DNA from: Aquimarina rhabdastrellae
GTDB lineage: Bacteria > Bacteroidota > Bacteroidia > Flavobacteriales > Flavobacteriaceae
Length of the DNA stretch: 64,000 nt
Reading direction: 5' to 3'
Assembly (NCBI GenBank): GCA_947387485.1
Contig: CANDNT010000007.1
Location: forward strand, 1 to 64,000
Part shown: one piece after another, positions 57,710-64,000 of the stretch
How positions within the stretch are numbered: the stretch's first letter is position 1
Layout of the letters: the number at the start of each line of letters is the position of its first letter
The notes under the pieces: generated by a model
The model's database searches: none
Seen by the model: only the letters and a program-made list of their open reading frames with translations
What the model was told of the DNA's origin: nothing
Program-made: the position numbers and the translations under genes

Positions 57710-57741
57710 AAAAACGGTTGCTAAAGAAAGCAACCGTTTTT
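57710..57741 (-). terminator. Terminator of the M20 dipeptidase gene
   Basis: AAAAACGGTTGCT (57710-57722) pairs with AGCAACCGTTTTT (57729-57741), 6-base loop; on the minus strand it ends in CCGTTTTTGTTT. Confidence 0.85.
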
Positions 57742-57745
57742 GTTT

Positions 57746-59134
57746 TTATTTACTCATTTCGGTAAAGTACTTATAGAATAACGGAATAGTCTCAATTCCT
57801 TTCAAGTAATTGAAGATTCCATAATGTTCGTTTGGTGAGTGTATCGCATCACTATCTAAACCGAATCCCATTAAAATAGTTTTACTCTTTAATTCTTTTT
57901 CAAATAATGCTACAATAGGAATACTACCTCCAGATCGTTGTGGTATTGCTGGTACTCCAAATGTTTCTGTATATGCTTTATTTGCTGCTTTATATCCAAT
58001 GTTATCTATCGGAGTTACATAAGAATGTCCTCCATGATGAGGTGTTACTTTAACTTTAACAGATGCTGGTGCTATCTTATTAAAGTGTTTTACAAATTTT
58101 TCTGTAATCTCATCTGGTGTTTGATTAGGTACTAATCGCATTGATATTTTGGCGTAAGCCTTACTTGCTATTACCGTTTTTGCTCCTTCTCCTGTATATC
58201 CTCCCCAGATTCCGTTTACATCTAAAGTTGGTCTTATAGAATTACGCTCATTTGTAGTATATCCTTTTTCTCCATGAATATCTGCCAAGTCTATTGACTT
58301 TTTGTATTCTTCTAGATCAAACGGAGCTTTTGCCATTTCTGTTCTTTCTTCGTCACTTAGCTCTACTACATTGTCATAAAATCCTTCTATAGTAATTCTA
58401 TTATCTTCATCCTGTAATGAAGCGATCATCTTACTTAATACATTGATAGGATTTGCTACAGCTCCTCCATATAACCCAGAATGTAAATCTCTATTAGGTC
58501 CTGTAACTTCTACTTCTACATAACTCAACCCTCTTAACCCAGTAGTAATTGATGGTTGTGTATTAGAGATCATTCCTGTATCTGAAATTAAAATCACATC
58601 ATTAGCTAGTTTTTCTTGATTTCGTTTTACAAACCAATCTAAACTTTCTGATCCTACTTCTTCTTCTCCTTCTATCATGAACTTTACATTACAAGGTAAT
58701 GAATCTGTTTTCATCATCAATTCCATTGCCTTGACATGCATATACATCTGTCCTTTATCATCACATGCTCCTCTAGCAAAGATTGCTCCTTCTGGATGTA
58801 ATGCTGTTTTTTTGATTACAGGTTCAAATGGTGGTGAATCCCATAGTTCTATTGGATCTGCTGGCTGCACATCATAATGTCCATAAACCAATACAGTAGG
58901 CAAATTAGAATCAATGATCTTTTCTCCATAAACGATAGGATATCCTGGTGTTTCGCATATTTCGACTTGATCACATCCTGCTTCAAGTAATCTTTCTTTT
59001 ATTGCGTCGGCAGTTTTAATCACATCATCTTTGTAACTAGGATCTGCACTTACCGATGGTATTTTTAATAATTCTAAAAGTTCATCTATAAAGCGTTGCT
59101 TATGTTCTTTTATATAGGATTGTATGATTTCCAT
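57746..59134 (-). CDS. M20 family dipeptidase
   Basis: The 462-aa cytoplasmic metallopeptidase has zinc-site and catalytic motifs of the M20 family: YGHYDVQPA (His, Asp), GACDDKGQ (bridging Asp), and EGEEEVGS (catalytic Glu), with the dimerisation domain inserted (about residues 195-340) and the last ligand in IHSPNEHYG. Length is typical of M20 dipeptidases that cleave Xaa-His or general dipeptides. Single gene with its own terminator. Confidence 0.95.
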   Translation of the reverse strand: MEIIQSYIKEHKQRFIDELLELLKIPSVSADPSYKDDVIKTADAIKERLLEAGCDQVEICETPGYPIVYGEKIIDSNLPTVLVYGHYDVQPADPIELWDSPPFEPVIKKTALHPEGAIFARGACDDKGQMYMHVKAMELMMKTDSLPCNVKFMIEGEEEVGSESLDWFVKRNQEKLANDVILISDTGMISNTQPSITTGLRGLSYVEVEVTGPNRDLHSGLYGGAVANPINVLSKMIASLQDEDNRITIEGFYDNVVELSDEERTEMAKAPFDLEEYKKSIDLADIHGEKGYTTNERNSIRPTLDVNGIWGGYTGEGAKTVIASKAYAKISMRLVPNQTPDEITEKFVKHFNKIAPASVKVKVTPHHGGHSYVTPIDNIGYKAANKAYTETFGVPAIPQRSGGSIPIVALFEKELKSKTILMGFGLDSDAIHSPNEHYGIFNYLKGIETIPLFYKYFTEMSK

Positions 59135-59285
59135 TTTGTTTTTCTTTTGAGTCTAAAAGTACTAAAAATCGATCATTTCGTTTTAGTATCTTTCTTTCTC
59201 GTTATTTTATCAAAAAATATCTCCCTCACTAACAAACACTTATCCATTAAACACATTTTTTATTTAAAAAAAGTTCAAAATATTC

Positions 59286-59315
59286 TTTGTACATTGTAAG
59301 TATTGTTTATATTTG
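59286..59315 (+). promoter_or_regulatory. Promoter of tRNA-Leu
   Basis: TTTG at 59286-59289 and TATATTTG at 59308-59315 (18 bp between) match the Bacteroidota -33/-7 consensus. A second TATATTTG lies at 59341-59348, nearer to the tRNA. Confidence 0.6.
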
Positions 59316-59362
59316 CACTCGTTTTACAAACAGTCCTAAGTATATTTGTAAAATCAGAAAAT

Positions 59363-59444
59363 GCGGGCGTGGTGGAATTGGTAGACACGCTAGACTTAGG
59401 ATCTAGTGCCGCGAGGTGTGAGAGTTCGAGTCTCTCCGCCCGCA
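59363..59444 (+). tRNA. tRNA-Leu (anticodon TAG)
   Basis: An 82-nt class II tRNA. Acceptor arm GCGGGCG/CGCCCGC plus discriminator A, D-arm with GGTAGAC, anticodon stem CTAGA/TCTAG with anticodon TAG at 59397-59399 (reads CUA and others), variable arm TGCCGCGAGGTGT and T-arm GAGAGTTCGAGTCTCTC. CCA is not encoded. Confidence 0.97.
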
Positions 59445-59449
59445 CTGCA

Positions 59450-59477
59450 AAAAGCTGAATCGATCGATTCAGCTTTT
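59450..59477 (+). terminator. Terminator of tRNA-Leu
   Basis: AAAGCTGAATCG and CGATTCAGCTTT form a perfect stem around 59451-59474, followed by T's. Confidence 0.85.
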
Positions 59478-59630
59478 TTTATTTTCTTTTTCTTCATACT
59501 ATTAAAAAAAATCCATTTAAAACATTTTTAAGGTAGGGTTAAACCTTAGTATTATCGTTTTGTATATGCTAAAAAAAATATTATCTCATTTTGCGCTATA
59601 GAGATAATGCTATGAAAAAGAAAAAATATT

Positions 59631-61976
59631 ATGAAAAAAATTCTACTCTTATTAGGTTTCCTCAACACCTTTTTTCTGTTTGCAGGAATTGTACCATTAC
59701 AAAAATTTGACACTAACACCCTTAGTCATTTTAACGATAATCCTTTATATCAAGCCTTATCTACCGATGATAAGTTCTTATATGTATTAGAGAGCACTGG
59801 AGATATTAGCACCTATGCAGTTGATACTAATGGTGTTCTTTCTTTTATACACACATCTGACCTTAATTTAAATATCGCCAATTTAAAAGACGAAACTAAT
59901 GCTTTATTAATTAGCTCTAATGGATTTGATTTGTATTTTACTGATGCTCTTGAACAAATTATTCATTTAAAAATTGATAATACTACTCAAAACATTACTA
60001 TTGAAAACAATTACACCTTAAATAATAATGGTTCACCTCTTCTTAATGTTACTTTAGACAATAACACTAATCGCCTTTATGCTATTCAAAAAAGATTAGT
60101 AAGTTATTTTCAAATTCAAGCAGACGGTACTTTAACTCTTGAGCAACAATTATCACTATCAAATACTAGAGATCAGTTTCTCAATATTACAACTGATAAT
60201 AATGGTTTTTTATATGTTTTAAGTTCAGATACTCTTAAAGGAGCTATATATACTTTTCGTATAGATAATGTTTCAGGTAATTTAACACTTACAGATGAAA
60301 TTGAGGAAGCAAATGGTTCTTTAGGTCACTTAAAAGATATTACCATACACAACAATCACATTTACATAGCCAAAAGACCTATAATAGGCCCTTTTAATGT
60401 TGTTTTTGATAGAGGTGGTATTTTAGTTTTTGATATAGATACGACTACTGGATCATTGAACTTAATACAAAAAGAACAAACTCAATTAGGAACTAATTTT
60501 ACTTATGGTTTTTTTGCTGATTTCATAAAAGAAGTTGTGGTTTCTAATGATGGTAAAGAATTATATGTTGTAGATTATGGAGTGAGTGTTTTTACTTCTG
60601 AGTTTAGAAATAAAATTATCTCTTATTCGATTAACCCCGATGGAACTATTGCTTTTACTGGAAATTTTTTATCACATGATGACACTCAAGTAGCTATAAT
60701 AGACAATGCTTATCAATTAACTCCTTTTCATCAAAGCAATAATTTCTTTTCGTTATCTACAGATGATCATTCTATAACCTTATTAGGTCAAGTAGACACT
60801 CCAGAAATCAGTTTAGTCGATCAAGATCAAAGATTTACATTAGCCGAAAGTGGTATAATCATTCCAGATATCCCTATTCGCATAAAAAACCATCAAAATA
60901 TCAGTGTTTTCTCTTCTGATGGAGCAATTATTGGTGCTCAAAACATTTCTGTAAATCACATTCAGGGCGATGATTTTAATGTTTCATTTACCGAGTTACC
61001 AGATACTATAGGTAGTACGGTTATAACAATTCAAGCTGAAGGAATTAACAATTCAAAAAGTTTAGCTAGAATACATCTTCGTGTTTTACCAGAGAACAAT
61101 CTTCCTCCTACATTAAACGTAATGGATATTACTATAAAAAGAGGAGAACGTTATAGTGCGTCGAACCCTATTCTTGCTAATTTTGTTTCGGATGCAGACA
61201 CTCCGTTTGATATTTTATCAACAACCATAACTTCGTCAAATCCTACTCTTATACCATCAGATGCATTATTAAGGACAGGTATTATTCAACTATATTCTAA
61301 TGTATTATATATCAACACTCCAATTAATCAATTAGGGAGTTCTTTAATCACAGTAACACTCAATGATAGTAAGCATACAGTTACAAAAACATTTAGAATT
61401 ACAGTAGTAGAGCCTTCTACTTTACTTTCTGATAATGATTTCACCCATTTTTATACTGGAGATATACGCAATAATCCTCATAGTTGGGCTTCTATAGACA
61501 CTAACAATCACAAAGTAGAACTAGTTTTACCTGAAAATAGTGCTATAAATCTTACTTCTGTTTCTCCTTTTTTAGGAGTTTCTATTGGTGCATCTGTTAC
61601 TCCAAGTAATCTTGTTAGACAAGATTTTTCTAATGGCCCTATAATCTATGAAGTAACTGCAGAAAATGGTGATATTCAAGAATGGGAAGTAATTGTAAGA
61701 AAAGAAAATGTACTTTCTGTAGAAGATCATAAAGTACTTAATTTCTCATTGTATCCTAATCCAGCAAATACAGTTATCAATCTAGGTTTTAGCGCTCCTA
61801 TTGAAGGAAATTTAGCTATTTATGATATCTCTGGACGAATTGTAAAACAACAAGAACTTAATGCTAATAATGCAACCGCTACAATAGATATAATCAATTT
61901 GTCTTCGGGAATGTATATGATAGAAATCGTATCAAATACGCAAGAGCGATTAATCAAGAAATTTTACATTTTATAA
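59631..61976 (+). CDS. T9SS-secreted protein with lactonase-like propeller
   Basis: The 781-aa protein has a signal peptide (LLLLGFLNTFFLFAG), an N-terminal seven-blade propeller region (about residues 20-390, repeats such as LSTDDKFLYVLESTGDISTY and VSNDGKELYVVDYG) similar to 6-phosphogluconolactonase-type folds, Ig/cadherin-like domains (about 390-600), an acidic domain with QEWEVIVRKEN (about 610-690), and a C-terminal T9SS type A sorting domain (LNFSLYPNPANTVINL ... GMYMIEIVSN). Exported to the surface or medium; the ligand is unknown. Single gene with its own terminator. Confidence 0.85.
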   Translation: MKKILLLLGFLNTFFLFAGIVPLQKFDTNTLSHFNDNPLYQALSTDDKFLYVLESTGDISTYAVDTNGVLSFIHTSDLNLNIANLKDETNALLISSNGFDLYFTDALEQIIHLKIDNTTQNITIENNYTLNNNGSPLLNVTLDNNTNRLYAIQKRLVSYFQIQADGTLTLEQQLSLSNTRDQFLNITTDNNGFLYVLSSDTLKGAIYTFRIDNVSGNLTLTDEIEEANGSLGHLKDITIHNNHIYIAKRPIIGPFNVVFDRGGILVFDIDTTTGSLNLIQKEQTQLGTNFTYGFFADFIKEVVVSNDGKELYVVDYGVSVFTSEFRNKIISYSINPDGTIAFTGNFLSHDDTQVAIIDNAYQLTPFHQSNNFFSLSTDDHSITLLGQVDTPEISLVDQDQRFTLAESGIIIPDIPIRIKNHQNISVFSSDGAIIGAQNISVNHIQGDDFNVSFTELPDTIGSTVITIQAEGINNSKSLARIHLRVLPENNLPPTLNVMDITIKRGERYSASNPILANFVSDADTPFDILSTTITSSNPTLIPSDALLRTGIIQLYSNVLYINTPINQLGSSLITVTLNDSKHTVTKTFRITVVEPSTLLSDNDFTHFYTGDIRNNPHSWASIDTNNHKVELVLPENSAINLTSVSPFLGVSIGASVTPSNLVRQDFSNGPIIYEVTAENGDIQEWEVIVRKENVLSVEDHKVLNFSLYPNPANTVINLGFSAPIEGNLAIYDISGRIVKQQELNANNATATIDIINLSSGMYMIEIVSNTQERLIKKFYIL

Positions 61977-62028
61977 CACACTTTTGACCCCCATATTTTT
62001 TCAGAAAAGTTTTTTCTGATCATTCATT

Positions 62029-62056
62029 AAACCGGGATAACATGCCATCCCGGTTT
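62029..62056. terminator. Bidirectional terminator
   Basis: AAACCGGGAT (62029-62038) and ATCCCGGTTT (62047-62056), 8-base loop, then TATTTTTT on the plus strand. It serves the propeller gene and possibly the converging small HTH gene. Confidence 0.85.
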
Positions 62057-62087
62057 TATTTTTTATAATGATATTATATACTCTTTC

Positions 62088-62243
62088 TTATTGATTAATA
62101 ATATTATAAATGGTACGTTCTGATAGGAATAATCTCTCGGAAAGCTCTGCTACGATAAGCTTTAGTTGTTTGTGTTGGTTTTCGAGTACGTAGTTCTGTA
62201 CGTAGACTCTACGCTTTTCTAATAATTCGCAATTTCGTTTCAT
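62088..62243 (-). CDS. 51-aa helix-turn-helix protein
   Basis: A short frame with ATG at 62243 and stop at 62088. The product starts MKRNCELLEKRRVYVQNYV and ends with a helix-turn-helix-like stretch LIVAELSERLFLSERTIYNI. The pattern (basic N-terminus, then A.L...L..S..TIY..I) is that of very small DNA-binding proteins in Bacteroidota. An AAAATCAAATTAAAATT leader precedes it. Target unknown. Below usual gene-finder length cut-offs. Confidence 0.6.
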   Translation of the reverse strand: MKRNCELLEKRRVYVQNYVLENQHKQLKLIVAELSERLFLSERTIYNIINQ

Positions 62244-62482
62244 AATTTTAATTTGATTTTTGATTGAATTCTGGTTTATCTATTTTAATTTATTTCATTT
62301 TATTTCTCTATTAATTTTTCAGTTCCTACGTATCTCACGCTATAATCAATCGTTATTTTTGATATATTTACCTTTTGCTATACTATAGCATACAAAATTA
62401 AATAAAACTGTATCAAAAAGGTTTTGTAATAGTATAAACTCCTTTTTGATTTAATTATTTTATACGTTTAAGCCCCCGTAAA

Positions 62483-63382
62483 ATGTCATCTCAATCTCGC
62501 TTAGATCACGCCTATAAAACTGCAAAAGTCATTCCTTTTAATGATTCTTCTAAGTTTATCTTATTTAGTGATTGTCATAGAGGTGACAATAGTTTTGCCG
62601 ATGATTTTGCTAATAATCGAAACATCTATTATCATGCTATTAAATATTATTATGAGCAAGATTTCACCTATTTTGAACTAGGTGATGGTGATGAATTATG
62701 GGAAAATTTAGAATTCAAAACCATTTTTAAAACGCATAAAAACATCTATTTAACCTTACGTCAGTTTTATCTAAAAGATCGCTTGCATTTAATATGGGGT
62801 AATCATGATATGGTATGGAAAAATCCAAGCTATGTTAAAAAGCATTTAAGCACCTATTTTGAGCCCAAATCAGATGAACATCTACCATTATTCCCTGATA
62901 TCACTTTTCATGAAGCTATAGTGCTTAAACACGAGCAAACACAACAAGAATTGTTTTTGTTACACGGTCATCAGGCTGACTTTATGAATTATGTGGGATG
63001 GAGAATTAATCGTTTTTTAGTTCGCGTCTTATGGAAACCTTTACAAATTATAGGTATTGCAGATCCTACTAGTCCCGCCAAGAATTATAAAGGTACTATA
63101 AAGATTGAAAGGCGTATTAAGGATTGGATTCGTAAAAACAATAATTTATTTACGATTATAGGTCATACCCATAGACCTCGATTTCCCGAAACTAACAAAA
63201 CTCCTTTATTTAACGATGGGAGTTGTGTTCATCCGCGCTCTATAACTGGTATCGAAATAGAACACGGATGTATTACTTTAATAAAATGGGAAATAGCAAC
63301 TACAGAGGACGGTACTTTAAAAATAATTAGAGTACCTCTAGAAGGTCCTCAAAAATTAAGTAGCTATATCCCAAAAGGATAA
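62483..63382 (+). CDS. Metallophosphoesterase
   Basis: The 299-aa protein has calcineurin-type phosphoesterase motifs: FSDCHRGDN (D-x-H variant), GDGDELWENL (GDxxD/E), IWGNHD (GNHD), LHGHQAD and IIGHTHRPRF (GH-x-H), i.e. all metal ligands. Resembles UDP-2,3-diacylglucosamine pyrophosphatase-like enzymes of flavobacteria, but the substrate is uncertain. Cytoplasmic. Converges with the NifU/Mrp pair. Confidence 0.88.
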   Translation: MSSQSRLDHAYKTAKVIPFNDSSKFILFSDCHRGDNSFADDFANNRNIYYHAIKYYYEQDFTYFELGDGDELWENLEFKTIFKTHKNIYLTLRQFYLKDRLHLIWGNHDMVWKNPSYVKKHLSTYFEPKSDEHLPLFPDITFHEAIVLKHEQTQQELFLLHGHQADFMNYVGWRINRFLVRVLWKPLQIIGIADPTSPAKNYKGTIKIERRIKDWIRKNNNLFTIIGHTHRPRFPETNKTPLFNDGSCVHPRSITGIEIEHGCITLIKWEIATTEDGTLKIIRVPLEGPQKLSSYIPKG

Positions 63383-63395
63383 TTCACATTATAAA

Positions 63396-63635
63396 CTATC
63401 CTATATTTACTACTTCTTCTATTTGTGGAGCATACTTTTTAATTGTCATCTCTACTCCAGATTTTAATGTCATTTGATTAACACTACATCCTACACATGC
63501 TCCTTCTAATTGGACTTTTACCAACTTATCATCTTCTATAGCTACCAAAGAAATATCTCCTCCATCATTTTTTAAAAAAGGTCTTATTTCTTCTAGTGCT
63601 TTCTCTACATTTAATCTAATCTCTTCTGATGTCAT
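63396..63635 (-). CDS. NifU-like Fe-S scaffold domain protein
   Basis: The 79-aa protein is the NifU C-terminal domain (Nfu type) with DGGDISLVAIEDD and the cluster motif CVGCSVNQMTL (Cys-x-x-Cys). It carries Fe-S clusters to target proteins. It lies 20 bp downstream of the Mrp-type ATPase gene, a natural partner in Fe-S assembly. Confidence 0.93.
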   Translation of the reverse strand: MTSEEIRLNVEKALEEIRPFLKNDGGDISLVAIEDDKLVKVQLEGACVGCSVNQMTLKSGVEMTIKKYAPQIEEVVNIG

Positions 63636-63655
63636 TTTTCTATATCTTTATCTTT

Positions 63656-64000
63656 TTATTTCTTAACGGTAGAACAACCCGCCATTGTTGTAATTTTTAT
63701 AGCTTCTGTAGGAGGTAAATTCTCATTACGTCTTACTACTTCTTGTACAACATTTTTTGTTATCTCTTCAAAAGCTTCTGCTGTAACTGTAGCCATTTGC
63801 ATTGCTGCTGGTCTACCTACATCTCCCGCTTCTCTAATACTTTGTTCTAACGGTAATTCTCCTAAGAACGGTACTTTTAAATCTTCTGCCAAGTTTCTTG
63901 CTCCATCTTTTCCAAAAATATGGTATTTATTTTCTGGTAATTCTGGTGGCGTAAAATAAGCCATATTCTCAATAATACCTAAAACAGGTACATTAATACT
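63656..64000 (-). CDS. Mrp/NBP35-family P-loop ATPase, C-terminal part (runs off right edge)
   Basis: Only about 115 C-terminal residues are inside. They contain VLGIIENMAYFTPPELPENK (nucleotide-binding region of Mrp/ApbC proteins), VPFLGELPLEQSIREAGDVG and a terminal Thr-Met-Ala-Gly-Cys tail. The frame stays open past 63964 to the edge, so the ATG at 63964 is internal. Mrp proteins load Fe-S clusters; the NifU-like gene follows in the same unit. Confidence 0.92.
   Translation of the reverse strand, partial: SINVPVLGIIENMAYFTPPELPENKYHIFGKDGARNLAEDLKVPFLGELPLEQSIREAGDVGRPAAMQMATVTAEAFEEITKNVVQEVVRRNENLPPTEAIKITTMAGCSTVKK

Larger units (their letters stand above)
57429..57745. other. Intergenic stretch with hairpins and two tiny frames
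   Basis: About 320 bp. It holds a hairpin with T-run (57451-57484, minus), a strong terminator (57710-57741), and between them a 19-codon frame (57549-57608, MLHKSFWQKIEGLSKGFYR) and a 7-codon frame (57507-57530) preceded by a G-rich site. It could encode a small RNA or leader peptide; nothing is established. Confidence 0.4.

Noticed and set aside
1-64000. Insertion sequences, rRNA genes and riboswitches
   Set aside because: No transposase, terminal inverted repeats with target duplication, rRNA sequence or known riboswitch core was recognised in the window.

Overview
The window reads as chromosomal DNA of a marine Flavobacteriaceae (Bacteroidota), possibly Aquimarina-like. The genome is AT-rich, ribosome-binding sites are A-rich rather than Shine-Dalgarno, promoters carry TAnnTTTG -7 boxes, several secreted proteins end in type IX secretion (T9SS) sorting domains, and many lipoproteins have flavobacterial SPII signals. 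The genus is an inference from style, not from a search.

Layout. (1) 1-13802, minus: the N-terminal 4600 residues of one giant secreted protein with two cadherin/VCBS-like domains, two unique beta domains and a very long array of Asp-rich thrombospondin type 3 (calcium-binding) repeats. The gene runs off the left edge and contains near-identical 852-bp and perfectly identical 624-bp tandem units. (2) 14597-27473: a self-contained phage-derived module without capsid, tail, terminase or integrase. It has an S24-type cleavable repressor (plus strand) facing away from a long minus-strand block. That block holds a 1151-aa protein of unknown family, an 882-aa putative polymorphic toxin, an array of immunity-type genes including two decayed remnants, then a cell-wall hydrolase, a holin, two fibre-like proteins sharing an N-terminal module, and a membrane-anchored spanin candidate. 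This is the best candidate for an undescribed system: an inducible, lysis-released toxin resembling a type 10 secretion arrangement. (3) 27741-35107: a lipoprotein, GSCFA protein, alaS, M23 peptidase, MerR regulator and small proteins. (4) 35543-42832: a T9SS-secreted beta-helix protein beside a propeller-type LytS-like kinase and its LytTR response regulator. (5) 43521-47043: der, an MtfA-like peptidase, era. (6) 47137-55320: a Rieske oxygenase/reductase/SMR transporter operon and a divergent envelope operon (lipoproteins, cytochrome c-like protein, YceI, OB-fold protein, outer-membrane beta-barrel). Both have a Crp/Fnr-type palindrome at the same distance from a -7 box. (7) 55413-64000: housekeeping genes, including an NAD(P)-binding epimerase-like protein, M20 dipeptidase, tRNA-Leu(TAG), a T9SS propeller protein, a 51-aa HTH protein, a phosphoesterase, a NifU-like protein and the C-terminus of an Mrp-type ATPase.

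How the parts work together. In the phage-derived module the likely logic is repressor inactivation, then expression of the two large proteins and of the lysis genes, while siblings are protected by immunity proteins. A 41-bp element shared by the repressor/toxin intergenic region and the region upstream of the lysis genes, plus hairpin-and-leader structures between cistrons, suggest coordinated control. Elsewhere the window is ordinary flavobacterial chromosome with clear terminators between transcription units.
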